Part shown: in pieces, positions 1-9,262 of the stretch
How the letters are laid out: each line of letters begins with the position of its first letter
How positions within the stretch are numbered: the first letter of the stretch is position 1
DNA from: a virus
Strand: one strand, 5' to 3'
Length of the DNA: 64,000 bases
Virus record (IMG/VR): IMGVR_UViG_3300042387_000438
Span: 1-64,000 of that record
The notes under the pieces: generated by a model
Told to the model about the DNA's origin: nothing
The model's database searches: none
The model's input: only the letters and a program-made list of their open reading frames with translations
Position numbers and translations under genes: made by a program

Positions 1-2692
1 TTAAAGAACCACTAATATCAGCAAACCCACCATTGTAGATGTATAAGTTACTACCACTACTCAATGTTAAATTTGAAGAAGCTGCTAATAAAGTTGCGTT
101 ACTTATTGCAGTTGAACTTACAAATAACGAACCACTAATTGTTTGGTTATTATAAAAAGTATTTGCCGATGATGTTTGTGCGAATAAGAAATAATTTTGT
201 ATTTGTGTTGATGATGATACAATTGCTGCTGCCTTCATTGATGCAGTTAAAGCCATCAATCCGTTTGTAATACCAATCATTGAACCTGTTAGAGTGTTTA
301 ACGATGAAGTAGTTTGTAGTATTCTACTTATCACACTATCGTTAGAACCGGTGTATGTATTTAAAGATGCAGTAGTTTGTAATACTCTATTTATTACACT
401 ATCATTAGAACCTGTATATGTATTTAATTCAGTTAATTGAGCACTACCACTAACAACACCACCTAAATATTTAGTTGCCGATACCGTTCCTACAGTTAAT
501 ACATTTGTTGAAGAATTATATCTTATATTATTGTTACCAGCGATTGTAGCTGAATTTACCGCAACTGCGTTTGAGAATAATAAATACGATTCAAAATCTT
601 GCGTATTTGAATATAGTAACATTGTTCTTGCATTATCCGATACTACACTATATGAAGATGATGCTATCAATGAACCACTAACCAATACTACTGCTTTTAA
701 TGATGCCGTATATGCCATCAATCCAGCATCAATTCCAATAGAAGAACCAGTGTAATTATTTAATAAAGTTATATCAGCTCCTCCACCTACACCAAATGAA
801 GATGTTGCTATTTGTAATGTGTTTTTTCCAGTATTGTCACCAACCCAAACATACCCTTCTCTTAGAGATGCGGTTAATGATGAACTTACATTTATACTGC
901 CACTTAAATTTATATTACCATTTCTTATATTCAATGAACCAGATGTGGATGGTACACTTAATATAGTATCATATCCAATATTAATATCACCAGGAAACTT
1001 AGAAGTAGCATCGTAGTTATAGAACCAAAATGCACCAATTGAACCCGATTTATTTAATTGAAGTCTGGCTTCAGGTCCATCAATATTTGCATATCCAACT
1101 ACTTGAGTTGTAAAAACGGAAGTATCTTCGGGGTTTGAGACTGTACCCTGTGCAACCATTGCAGATGCCAAATTGGATATTAAAAAGAGGGGGTTTTCAG
1201 TAGAACCACTTGCTTTTATTTGATATCCATCTAGTCCAAATTCATTCATGTTTCCTATTATAAGGTCTACAGAATCACCATTTTGATTTGTTCTAGAAAG
1301 TTTAACACTACCACTTACATTCAATGAACCACTTATCTCCACTGCATTTTCTGCTGCGTATATAAGATTATTTCTATTATCACCATCAATTCCATTACCT
1401 ACAATAAAAGCGGATTGTACGGGTGATACAAAATTATATTGGCCCTGTACGTGTTGATTATCGCCTAATGCTATTGTTTGATAACCTTCGGCATGTGAAT
1501 ATGAACCTGATGCTAATGTATCTCTACCTTCGGCGTGTGAGCGGCCTCCGTATGCTATTGTTCCTAATCCTTCTGCGTGTGAAAAAAGTCCTATTGCCTG
1601 CGTACTATCTCCTTCGGCATGTGAGTTTTCTCCTAATGCTGTATTCCCCAATCCTTGAATAAGAGAGCCTGTTATATTTTGGTTACCATTAAATTCATTT
1701 GAACCGGTTGTTGCGTATGTTGTTGGAATAAATGCCGTTGTTTGTACCGTTTCATCGGCAAATCCAATTGCTAATGTATTAATACCAATTCCCGTAGTTA
1801 ATGGCTTTTGATATTCTATATCTAAACTAAGTTGAGGTCCTCCGTTGTAAGAAGAATATTGAAACGCCTCAGTTTTTTTATTTACAAATATACTTTGTTC
1901 TATAAAATTTCCTATGGTTTCAGAACTTTGGACACTTACATCACCACCAATACTTAAACTGCCACTTACACTTAATGAACCAGTTATTGTTTGATTTCCT
2001 ATAAAATTTGCAGGTCCGATATTTGTGAAAGTACCCGATGATGATACTGTTAATGAACCCGTAATCTCTATTGTATTTGTTGTTGCCCATTTAGAACCAG
2101 TTAGTGCGAATAAAGAATCTCCTCTTAATCCAGAAGTTCCAGAAGTGCCGCTTGTACCAGAAGTTCCTGATGTACCTTCACTACCACTAACACCAGAAGT
2201 TCCAGATGTACCACTACTACCATTTTCTCCACTTACTCCAGACGTTCCCGAAGTGCCGCTTGTACCATCACTACCACTTATACCACTAGTCCCACTACTT
2301 CCACTTACTCCAGAAGTTCCTGATGTACCACTTGTGCCACCACTTCCACTTACTCCAGATGTTCCACTACTTCCAAAGAATGTACCATTTAAACCTGATG
2401 TTCCAGATGAACCAGCCGTACCACCTGCTCCAGTTATACCATTTGAACCCGATGTGCCTGATGTGCCACTTGTTCCATCAGTACCTATACCATTTACACC
2501 AGAAGTACCACTACTACCAAAGAAAGTACCATTTACACCAGAAGTTCCACTACTACCAAAGAAAGTTCCGCTTAAACCATCTACACCAGACGTTCCAGAA
2601 ATACCAGATGTACCGGATGTACCATTAATCCCAGCAACTCCAACAGAAGATACTTTAATTTGATATTGTGGTTGTATTATTTCTAATTTCAT
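1..2692 (-). CDS. Collagen-like tail fibre with SHAEG head repeats (3' end beyond window)
   Basis: The reading frame is open from the ATG to the left edge (897 codons), so the C-terminus lies outside the window. The first 20 residues (MKLEIIQPQYQIKV...) are followed by about 170 residues of Gly-X-Y triplets, mostly GTS, broken three times by GTFFGSSG. A beta-rich part with many ITGSL/VSGSL strands follows, then four SHAEG-type repeats at about residues 350-405, which resemble the YadA/Hep_Hag head repeats and the region before G2-type autoproteolytic domains in phage fibres. A 21-residue tandem (LNTYTGSNDSVINRVLQTTAS) lies near the left edge. It is the last gene of the fibre operon, 12 bases after the preceding gene. 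A receptor-contacting virion fibre is inferred from composition and position; the tip is not visible. Confidence 0.8.
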   Translation of the reverse strand, partial: MKLEIIQPQYQIKVSSVGVAGINGTSGTSGISGTSGVDGLSGTFFGSSGTSGVNGTFFGSSGTSGVNGIGTDGTSGTSGTSGSNGITGAGGTAGSSGTSGLNGTFFGSSGTSGVSGSGGTSGTSGTSGVSGSSGTSGISGSDGTSGTSGTSGVSGENGSSGTSGTSGVSGSEGTSGTSGTSGTSGTSGLRGDSLFALTGSKWATTNTIEITGSLTVSSSGTFTNIGPANFIGNQTITGSLSVSGSLSIGGDVSVQSSETIGNFIEQSIFVNKKTEAFQYSSYNGGPQLSLDIEYQKPLTTGIGINTLAIGFADETVQTTAFIPTTYATTGSNEFNGNQNITGSLIQGLGNTALGENSHAEGDSTQAIGLFSHAEGLGTIAYGGRSHAEGRDTLASGSYSHAEGYQTIALGDNQHVQGQYNFVSPVQSAFIVGNGIDGDNRNNLIYAAENAVEISGSLNVSGSVKLSRTNQNGDSVDLIIGNMNEFGLDGYQIKASGSTENPLFLISNLASAMVAQGTVSNPEDTSVFTTQVVGYANIDGPEARLQLNKSGSIGAFWFYNYDATSKFPGDINIGYDTILSVPSTSGSLNIRNGNINLSGSINVSSSLTASLREGYVWVGDNTGKNTLQIATSSFGVGGGADITLLNNYTGSSIGIDAGLMAYTASLKAVVLVSGSLIASSSYSVVSDNARTMLLYSNTQDFESYLLFSNAVAVNSATIAGNNNIRYNSSTNVLTVGTVSATKYLGGVVSGSAQLTELNTYTGSNDSVINRVLQTTASLNTYTGSNDSVISRILQTTSSLNTLTGSMIGITNGLMALTASMKAAAIVSSSTQIQNYFLFAQTSSANTFYNNQTISGSLFVSSTAISNATLLAASSNLTLSSGSNLYIYNGGFADISGSL
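299..424. repeat. 63-base tandem repeat in the left fibre gene
   Basis: Two adjacent 63-base copies, in frame, each encoding a 21-residue unit LNTYTGSNDSVI-R-LQTT-S; a third degenerate copy follows (LNTLTGSMIGITNGLMALTAS). Confidence 0.8.
1485..1640. repeat. SHAEG-encoding repeats
   Basis: Four copies of CCTTCGGC(A/G)TGTGA-like sequence every 42 bases, encoding SHAEG pentamers at 14-residue spacing. Confidence 0.8.
2118..2636. repeat. Collagen-like triplet repeat, left fibre
   Basis: Degenerate 9-base repeats coding Gly-Thr-Ser triplets on the minus strand, interrupted three times by a GTFFGSSG unit. Confidence 0.9.
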
Positions 2693-2704
2693 TCTTTATA
2701 GCAA

Positions 2705-5341
2705 TTATGCGTGTTGTGTTATTACCAAAATTATAGATGGTGATGCGGGCGTTGTTGGTGTTGTTCCACCGGCAAGGGCTGGGAATGATACCGTTGTACT
2801 TTCGGCCTGATACATTACTTCAAAATAAGAACCAGAATTTAGGTATAGTATATTATTTTTATTTACAGTTGTATTATATCCTGCAGTCAATGTTCTTCTA
2901 TTACTACTATAAGTTTCCAAAATACCATTCTTCTCTATCCAAATTGTTGATTCAGCAGTACTAGTACCACTTTTTGTACATTGAACAGTATATGCTATAT
3001 TATACCAACCAGTTACAGTTGTATAAACTCTACTTGTCCTAGTACCAGAACGAACCACCTCAAATGCTCCACTATTACCATCCATAGTTGATAATTCAAA
3101 CGGATATGCCGTTGTTGTTGAACCTACCGTTTGAGATGCCGTATGGTACATCATTGCGTAGTTGAATTGCTTACTACCACTTATATAAAATCCATCGTTT
3201 ATATTAAAAGAACCAGTCACCGTCAATGAACCACTTATCACAGCAGAACCAGTATATGCAGTTAGTATTGCTGATGTACCAGAAGTACCAGCCGTACCAC
3301 CACTACCTGCCGTGCCGTTTGTTCCAGATGAACCAGACGTTCCAGATGAACCAGACGTTCCAGAAGTTCCACCACTTCCTGCAGTTCCTCTTGTTCCAGA
3401 AGAACCAGATGTTCCACCACTACCAGACGTTCCATCTAATCCATTTATACCAGTTTGTCCAGAGGTGCCGCTTGTTCCAGATGTACCACTAGTCCCAGAT
3501 ATTCCTGATGAACCAGACGTTCCAGACGTTCCCGATGTACCATCACCTCCAGATGCTCCAGCTAAGTTTACAGTCCAACTTGAATATGTACCACTACCAG
3601 TTGTTTCAGAAGGAGTTCCGAATACCAACTCACCAGTACTAATATTATATGATGTGATTGGTGATATTTGATGATTTGGTTGGTCAAATGCTATAATAAT
3701 ATCCTGTGCTATTGTGTATGCTAGTCCAGCTTCAACAAATATAGTTCCACCAGTACCTAAAGTAAATTCAGTTTCAGATGTAGTTTTGTATTTATCCCCA
3801 TCATATCCAGAAGTTCCATCACTACCAGATGTACCAGACGTTCCAGACGTTCCCGATGTTCCTGATGTTCCAGAAGAACCAGCAGTTCCACCACTTCCTG
3901 CAGTACCATTTGTTGCACTTGTACCAGACGTACCAGACGTTCCAGAAGTTCCCGATGTACCAGATGAACCACCGCTACCAGCCGTTCCTCTTGTCCCTGA
4001 TGTGCCTCCACTACCAGATGTACCATCTAATCCGTTTGTACCATTTGCTCCACCACTACCAGCAGTTCCGTTTGTACCACTAGTCCCGGACGTTCCTGAT
4101 GTACCTGCCGTACCACCACTACCAGCCGTACCATCCGTACCACTAGTCCCAGAAGTTCCAGATGTACCACTTGTCCCAGAAGAACCGGAAGTGCCACTCG
4201 TACCAGATGTTGCCGATGTACCAGAAGTTCCCGATGTACCATTTATACCAGAAGTTCCAGATGAACCAGAAGTACCATCACCACCAGCTGCTCCCGCTAA
4301 GTTTACTTTCCATAAACTATATGTACCAGTACCAGTTACTTCGGATGCGCCATTCAATACCATTTCACCAGTTAATTTGTTATATGAAATTACACTAACA
4401 ATTGTATGGTTTGATGAGTTGTATGCTAATAATACATCCTGTGCTATTGAATATCCTAACCCAGCTTCAACAAATATAGTTTGATTACCACCACCCAAAG
4501 TATATGATGATGTTGATGTTGTTTGATACCTATCAGATACTCCATCCGTACCAGATGTTCCGCTTGTTCCGCTTGTACCAGATGTTCCGCTTGTTCCGCT
4601 TGTACCAGAAGTACCAGAGGTGCCGCTTGTCCCAGACGTTCCAGATGAACCGCCACTTCCTGCAGTTCCTCTTGTACCAGAAGTACCAGATGTACCGCTT
4701 GTGCCAGATGTGCCTGATGTACCTGCTGTTCCAGATGTTTGTGTTGTGTAAGGTGCACCATTAATATAAAATTCACCATTCACAAATACTTCCGAACCAC
4801 TTACTTCTAAAGGAATTATTGTACCATTGTTTCCACTAAAGAATTGAAGTGAAGCATCACCTTTTGTAATATTACCAATAAAGAAATTTGAACCAGTATT
4901 GTATAAATATGCATCATTATTTCCACCTAAGAATTGGTTAAAGGTACTACTATTAATACCTAAATCCACATAGTTACCAATATTATTTGTTGCTACTAAA
5001 TCTGCCGATGCGTTATTAAGAGAACTATTATTAGTTACGATTATTTCAGTAAACCCTTGAATACTTGCTTCCGCTGATAGGACTTGGTTAGTTGAGCCAG
5101 ATATGAACAAAGTTCCTTCAATTGTATTATCTCCTATGAAATAATTATCACCAACCAATACGGCAAATGAGCCCGTATCCAAATAGTTGTAATATGGTAA
5201 ATCCACCCATGCGTTTACACCATCACCTATTTTAATAAGGTTTTCTGCTATTTGCAGACCAGGTTCACCTTGAGATAATACCGGGTTTACAAACTCCCAG
5301 TTTTCTTTTACATCCCTTCTTAATTGTATTTTACTTGCCAT
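2705..5341 (-). CDS. Collagen-like tail fibre with C1q/TNF-like C-terminal head
   Basis: 878 residues. The N-terminus (KIQLRRDVKENWEFVNPVLSQGEPG...KIGDG...W..LPY) is the common attachment domain of phage fibres related to the major tropism determinant family. Three blocks of Gly-Thr-Ser collagen-like triplets follow, separated by two copies of an 80-residue module (YQTTSTSSYTLGGG... and YKTTSETEFTLGTG..., both ending VNLAGA.GGDGTSG). The last 150 residues (YHTASQTVG...VTGWYNIAYTVQ...IWIEKNG...) look like a C1q/TNF-type jelly roll, the usual head on a collagen stalk. It should trimerise as a stalk-plus-head fibre. The assignment as a virion fibre is strong; the C1q-like call is by pattern only. 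It lies between two other fibre genes. Confidence 0.85.
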   Translation of the reverse strand: MASKIQLRRDVKENWEFVNPVLSQGEPGLQIAENLIKIGDGVNAWVDLPYYNYLDTGSFAVLVGDNYFIGDNTIEGTLFISGSTNQVLSAEASIQGFTEIIVTNNSSLNNASADLVATNNIGNYVDLGINSSTFNQFLGGNNDAYLYNTGSNFFIGNITKGDASLQFFSGNNGTIIPLEVSGSEVFVNGEFYINGAPYTTQTSGTAGTSGTSGTSGTSGTSGTRGTAGSGGSSGTSGTSGTSGTSGTSGTSGTSGTSGTSGTSGTDGVSDRYQTTSTSSYTLGGGNQTIFVEAGLGYSIAQDVLLAYNSSNHTIVSVISYNKLTGEMVLNGASEVTGTGTYSLWKVNLAGAAGGDGTSGSSGTSGINGTSGTSGTSATSGTSGTSGSSGTSGTSGTSGTSGTDGTAGSGGTAGTSGTSGTSGTNGTAGSGGANGTNGLDGTSGSGGTSGTRGTAGSGGSSGTSGTSGTSGTSGTSATNGTAGSGGTAGSSGTSGTSGTSGTSGTSGSDGTSGYDGDKYKTTSETEFTLGTGGTIFVEAGLAYTIAQDIIIAFDQPNHQISPITSYNISTGELVFGTPSETTGSGTYSSWTVNLAGASGGDGTSGTSGTSGSSGISGTSGTSGTSGTSGQTGINGLDGTSGSGGTSGSSGTRGTAGSGGTSGTSGSSGTSGSSGTNGTAGSGGTAGTSGTSAILTAYTGSAVISGSLTVTGSFNINDGFYISGSKQFNYAMMYHTASQTVGSTTTAYPFELSTMDGNSGAFEVVRSGTRTSRVYTTVTGWYNIAYTVQCTKSGTSTAESTIWIEKNGILETYSSNRRTLTAGYNTTVNKNNILYLNSGSYFEVMYQAESTTVSFPALAGGTTPTTPASPSIILVITQHA
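3270..3565. repeat. Collagen-like triplet repeat, block 3 of the 878-residue fibre
   Basis: About 30 Gly-X-Y triplets, many GTS, with AGSGGTAG interruptions. Confidence 0.9.
3798..4298. repeat. Collagen-like triplet repeat, block 2 of the 878-residue fibre
   Basis: The longest block, about 165 residues of Gly-X-Y between the two copies of the 80-residue module. Confidence 0.9.
4533..4738. repeat. Collagen-like triplet repeat, block 1 of the 878-residue fibre
   Basis: First stalk block, almost pure GTS triplets, between the attachment domain and the first 80-residue module. Confidence 0.9.
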
Positions 5342-5358
5342 TGTTAATCCTATTTATT

Positions 5359-6960
5359 TTAAGCGCCTCCGCCATTTAATACTTCCGTTGATAATATAAA
5401 TATTGAAGCTGCTGCTCCACCATCTATTGCACTTACACCATTTTGTTTTCCAACTCTACCAGTTACACTATCCCAAACTAAAATCTCATTTTCGGTTTCA
5501 TTGGTTGGTACATTTGGTAATATTAAACCATTTGTATCTATTACTGCCGATAACGTTCTATTAGTTGCTCCATTAGCGTATGTGTAAAATGCTGCTCTAC
5601 TTCCTGCTCCAGATGTTGAATAATTTTCAGTAGCTTGAAATTCTAAACTTGTTGGAACTGCTTCTACTACTGGAAAATAACTACTTGTCGAATATCCTAA
5701 TCCAGAAAAACGAGCCAATATATCTCCCGATAATGTTGGTGTTGGTAATGCGGCCGTTCCTCTAGCATGTCTACCTACAAAGATAGCTCCAATAGAAGAA
5801 CCAAATCCATCCACAGTTACTCTCGCCGCCTGCCCATCGTTTGAAGTAATATGTAACATACCACTTGGATTGATAACAGGTTGGTATGAACCAGATGCGT
5901 TACCTATGATACTTAGAGCACCAACATCTCCAGCAGGAATATTCGGAGTTATAATTTGAACTCTACCTTCTCTAGTTGCATTAAAAGTTGTTCTACCTGT
6001 TAATAAACTTTTTATTGCAAACGGTCTATTGAAATTTATATATCCAGTTGCATCTTCTACTCCAAATTCAATATCTCTAGCCGCATCTTTTATTTTTATA
6101 TAATTGTCGTGAAATGTAAATTGACCTACTTGCAATCCAGCTGAACCTTCTATTACAAAGTCACCATCTCTTGCTGTTAATTTATGGTCAATTGCTAAAG
6201 TTTCATCCTGAACATATATCGAGCCACTACCTATCCAAAGTTCTCTCCATCTTCTAGTAGACAATCCTAAATCTATTTGGTTTGATACGGATGGGATAAA
6301 TGATTTGTTTGTAATAACCGAACCACTTCCCATTGGATTGAAAAATATATCCGTATTTCCTTCTGCTTTTATTTCCAATGCCTGCTTTGTAACAGGTCTT
6401 ACTAATGTAAATTTAGAACCAGTTACAGGAAGAATAACATCATCGTATGCACTCAAATCCAAATTTAAGATAACTACGTTTCCAAATCCACTACCACCTC
6501 TAGTTTGAACTTGAGATGGAATAATTGAAACACCTGCTAATATATCACCTGCTATTATAGATGATACGGCTGTACCATTTCCCGCATCTAAATAAAATGC
6601 TGTCCAAGGATGCGGAATATCATTTGGGGTATTGAATGATGAAGATGGTAATGTATCAGTTGAACCAGTACTATACCCTTCAATATTTACTAATGTATAT
6701 GTTGCGTAATATATTTCCGATGCTATTGGTATTTTTTCTATTGTAGCGTTATCACCATCTACAAAAGTAATATTATTTACTTCAATACCACCACTTATGA
6801 ATTGATTACCTATAAAACTATTTGAACCATCTAAAATAGCATAGTTAGATAGGTCTTGCGTTTCACCTGCTTTACCCTGAATACCAACCGATGAGACCGA
6901 TACATTAGTGGGTTTTGTCACAACACTAATCCTAGTCTTATTTACATTAGGAATACTCAT
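5359..6960 (-). CDS. Tail fibre / baseplate-associated structural protein
   Basis: 533 residues, no enzyme motif. It opens with MSIPNVNKTRISVVTKP, followed by a short VGIQGKAGETQDLSNYAILDGSNSFIGNQFISG stretch like the strand repeats in the neighbouring fibres. The middle has LGLSTRRWRELWIGSGS, a motif common in phage side-fibre trunks just before receptor-binding parts, and the end is glycine/alanine rich (SAIDGGAAASIFILSTEVLNGGGA). The gene is separated by one base from the gene before it and by 17 from the collagen-like fibre after it, so it is part of the same transcript. Probable proximal fibre or fibre-attachment protein; exact position in the virion is not readable. Confidence 0.7.
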   Translation of the reverse strand: MSIPNVNKTRISVVTKPTNVSVSSVGIQGKAGETQDLSNYAILDGSNSFIGNQFISGGIEVNNITFVDGDNATIEKIPIASEIYYATYTLVNIEGYSTGSTDTLPSSSFNTPNDIPHPWTAFYLDAGNGTAVSSIIAGDILAGVSIIPSQVQTRGGSGFGNVVILNLDLSAYDDVILPVTGSKFTLVRPVTKQALEIKAEGNTDIFFNPMGSGSVITNKSFIPSVSNQIDLGLSTRRWRELWIGSGSIYVQDETLAIDHKLTARDGDFVIEGSAGLQVGQFTFHDNYIKIKDAARDIEFGVEDATGYINFNRPFAIKSLLTGRTTFNATREGRVQIITPNIPAGDVGALSIIGNASGSYQPVINPSGMLHITSNDGQAARVTVDGFGSSIGAIFVGRHARGTAALPTPTLSGDILARFSGLGYSTSSYFPVVEAVPTSLEFQATENYSTSGAGSRAAFYTYANGATNRTLSAVIDTNGLILPNVPTNETENEILVWDSVTGRVGKQNGVSAIDGGAAASIFILSTEVLNGGGA

Positions 6961-6961
6961 T

Positions 6962-7345
6962 TTATCTTGTTACATTTTTGGATAAACGAACTTTACCCTC
7001 CAATAATCTATAAACTTCACAACCACTTACTACTTCTAAATCATAATATGCTTCACCAAATGTTAATAATGAAGATGATGCAGCAGATACATAAACACCG
7101 ATTGAACCAGATTGTAATGGAGTTGTTCCATTACTTCCACTTAAATTCAATCCCGTTCCACAACTATCGGATAGAGATGATGAAAGGTTTAGAAATACTT
7201 CGGAAGATTCAACTGAAGGTCTAACTTGCATTCTTGCATGCATACCTGTTAAATCAATTGGAGAACCGATATCATCTGTCCAATCTAATTGAAAATCTAA
7301 TGTTGCCCCTTGTTCTATTACAAATGAGTATTTTGCTGCTGCCAT
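6962..7345 (-). CDS. Small beta-rich fibre-operon protein
   Basis: 127 residues. FVIEQGATLDFQLDWTDDIGSPIDLTGMHARMQVR is a pattern widely seen in small proteins next to phage tail fibres, resembling the N-terminal part of BppU-type baseplate proteins. The C-terminal half is Ser/Gly rich with Y..LEVVSG..YRLLEGKVRLS. It is the first gene of the fibre operon: a late-type promoter box lies 26 bases before its ATG and two terminators separate it from the capsid gene. Probable structural connector; the fold is inferred. Confidence 0.6.
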   Translation of the reverse strand: MAAAKYSFVIEQGATLDFQLDWTDDIGSPIDLTGMHARMQVRPSVESSEVFLNLSSSLSDSCGTGLNLSGSNGTTPLQSGSIGVYVSAASSSLLTFGEAYYDLEVVSGCEVYRLLEGKVRLSKNVTR

Positions 7346-7370
7346 TTTTATTGAAATATTATAATACTCT

Positions 7371-7380
7371 TATAAATATA
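7371..7380 (-). promoter_or_regulatory. Late-type promoter box of the fibre operon
   Basis: Minus strand reads TATATTTATA, 26 bases upstream of the first fibre-operon ATG and just downstream of the two capsid terminators, so it would restart transcription for the fibre genes. Confidence 0.65.
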
Positions 7381-7403
7381 AAAAAGTTGGAAAGGGATAA
7401 AAT

Positions 7404-7432
7404 AAAAAAGAGAGAACGTTTCCATTCTCTCT
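7404..7432 (-). terminator. Second intrinsic terminator after the capsid gene
   Basis: Minus strand forms GAGAGAA / TTCTCTC with an 8-base loop, directly followed by six T. It backs up the stronger terminator about 100 bases earlier. Confidence 0.7.
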
Positions 7433-7524
7433 CTAACTATATTTGTGAAGGATAGTTATTCTATTTAAATTATATTAGTGTGTATCTATAAATATCAAAT
7501 AGTTTTAGAAACCCAAAAGAGCAT

Positions 7525-7551
7525 AAAAAAGGGGGAAATCCATTTTCCCCC
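7525..7551 (-). terminator. Intrinsic terminator of the major capsid gene
   Basis: Minus strand has GGGGGAAA, a 5-base loop and TTTCCCCC, followed by TTTTTT. It begins 30 bases after the capsid stop codon and has the most G+C-rich stem in the region. Confidence 0.9.
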
Positions 7552-7580
7552 AATTTTATTCACTCTAAGAATGTTTAAGA

Positions 7581-9236
7581 TTAGATATTTTGCAAATCTT
7601 TAACATAAATCTTACCGTAGTACTCAGGACGCACCATTTTCTTAGCGTAACGAGTCATCACACCTCTACGTGGAGTAAAGTTTTGTGGGTCGTACACTAA
7701 AGGAGTCATAATCAAAGGAACATATGGAGCGTAAACTGCACCTGTCTCTAAGAAGTTGTTACCTCTATATCCTAATAAGATTTCGTTAGAAGTCATATAA
7801 GGGTTTTTGTAAACAGTGTAGCGATTAGCCATAGCACCTACTTGAGTTACACCAGCTGCGAAAGATGTTGCATCTTTATCAGCGTTTACTACGAATCCAG
7901 GAATAGATTCTAAGATAGTACAAACATCAGGAGAAGCAACGATGAAGTTAGCTCCACCTCTCAATGTTAATTGGTGAATCTTATTAGATACCTTATTGAT
8001 TTTAGTTCCTAAAGTCTGGAACCAAGTGTTCTTTTGGTAAGCCATTGCAGAAACTGCACCACCCCAAGCTGCTTGTCCAGTTGCACCATTGTTTAAGTAT
8101 TCTTCACCAATAGTTGCAGACCAGTATTCAGTTGTTAATGCGTTGCTCTTTAACATATCTAAGATTTCTAAGTCAATCTCTAATGAGATATAATCAGATA
8201 ACATAGAAGTTAATTCAGCTTCAGCATCGATTGAGTGATATGCGTTTAAGTCTTGAGCTAATTCAGGAGTCCAAACTGCTTTCAACTTACGAGTCTTAGC
8301 AACGATTGCCTCTGATTTCAATTCTAAGTCGATTTCAGGAATATCCAATGCAGTTGTTGTGTTACCAGCAGCGTTTGCAGTTGAATCTTCAAAATCTCCT
8401 CTATCGTAAGCTACAGGAACTTCAGAATAGATTACGTTAGTTGTACCACCAGCTAATGCTAAAGATGATGCAGAAACGAATAAAGTTACATTAGTACCAG
8501 ATTTAAAGTTATACTGTCCTAATGTAGAGTTAGTGTTGTTAAATGCAGCAACACCAGCAGCATTAACCGCTTGGAATGAACGAACTGCTTCAGTATCAGC
8601 TGTTGCCGAAATGTTTGCAGATGCGATTGTTAATTTAACAATTTTATTAGCAGCTGCAGAAGCTGATAATGCTGAATCGTATCCTAAATCAGCCCAAGTA
8701 GCTGAAGCAGAAGTGATGTTACTAGCAGCAACAGCTACAGTTGCATCGTTTACTGAATAACCATAACGGCCTTCACCATATAAACCACCTGTTGCTGCAT
8801 CAGTTCTACCAAAGTTAGCTGCTGAACCAGTTGCGTTAGTACCACCGAAAAGTGATTTTCCACCGAATTGTCCTGCTGCTCCTTGTGAAGAACCATATTT
8901 GAAATCTAAGAAGAATACAAGACCAGAAGGTAAGTTCATAGGTTGTACACTAACGAATTCTTTAGAAGCAATCTCACCGAAGATTCTTCTTACTAAAGGT
9001 AAAGCTACACCACTCCACTCTTCTGAACCAGAAGAAGTACCAGTTTGAGTTGCCTCGTCCAACAATTGCTTAGCTTGGTTCTCTAAAAGAACTGCCATAG
9101 AGTGTTGGTCTCTATCTTTCATACCTTCTAATAGACCGGTTTTCTCCCACTTAGATTTCAATTGACGTGTTTCAGCCAACATTACTGCTTGTGGGTTTTT
9201 GCCTTCCATTAACTTGGATAAATCAAAATTTGCCAT
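7581..9236 (-). CDS. gp23: Major capsid protein (T4 gp23-like)
   Basis: 551 residues, close to the usual size of gp23. The N-terminal segment with WEKTGLLEG and MAVLLENQAKQLLDE, the following W.GVALPLVRRIFGEIASKEFVSVQPMNLPSGLVFFLDF, and the C-terminal FTPRRGVMTRYAKKMVRPEYYGKIYVKDL are hallmarks of the T4-type capsid family. The first 60-80 residues probably contain the propeptide removed by the prohead protease. The gene follows the acidic scaffold gene by 26 bases, the same order as T4 22-23, and is closed by two terminators, as expected for the most abundant late product. Confidence 0.97.
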   Translation of the reverse strand: MANFDLSKLMEGKNPQAVMLAETRQLKSKWEKTGLLEGMKDRDQHSMAVLLENQAKQLLDEATQTGTSSGSEEWSGVALPLVRRIFGEIASKEFVSVQPMNLPSGLVFFLDFKYGSSQGAAGQFGGKSLFGGTNATGSAANFGRTDAATGGLYGEGRYGYSVNDATVAVAASNITSASATWADLGYDSALSASAAANKIVKLTIASANISATADTEAVRSFQAVNAAGVAAFNNTNSTLGQYNFKSGTNVTLFVSASSLALAGGTTNVIYSEVPVAYDRGDFEDSTANAAGNTTTALDIPEIDLELKSEAIVAKTRKLKAVWTPELAQDLNAYHSIDAEAELTSMLSDYISLEIDLEILDMLKSNALTTEYWSATIGEEYLNNGATGQAAWGGAVSAMAYQKNTWFQTLGTKINKVSNKIHQLTLRGGANFIVASPDVCTILESIPGFVVNADKDATSFAAGVTQVGAMANRYTVYKNPYMTSNEILLGYRGNNFLETGAVYAPYVPLIMTPLVYDPQNFTPRRGVMTRYAKKMVRPEYYGKIYVKDLQNI

Positions 9237-9262
9237 TTTATAATATTTTTTGTTTAGTTTGT

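Noticed and set aside
2025-4484. Long plus-strand open frames encoding PDVPEVPLVPDVP-like proteins.
   Set aside because: They are the exact antisense of the GTS-coding collagen repeats; repeats without stops on one strand stay open on the other. No leader, promoter or varied composition supports them.
2118-4738. CRISPR-like regular repeats.
   Set aside because: The short degenerate 9-base units are in-frame protein repeats, with no constant-length spacers and no cas genes.
1-5341. Diversity-generating retroelement acting on the fibre tips.
   Set aside because: No reverse transcriptase and no template/variable repeat pair seen in the window.
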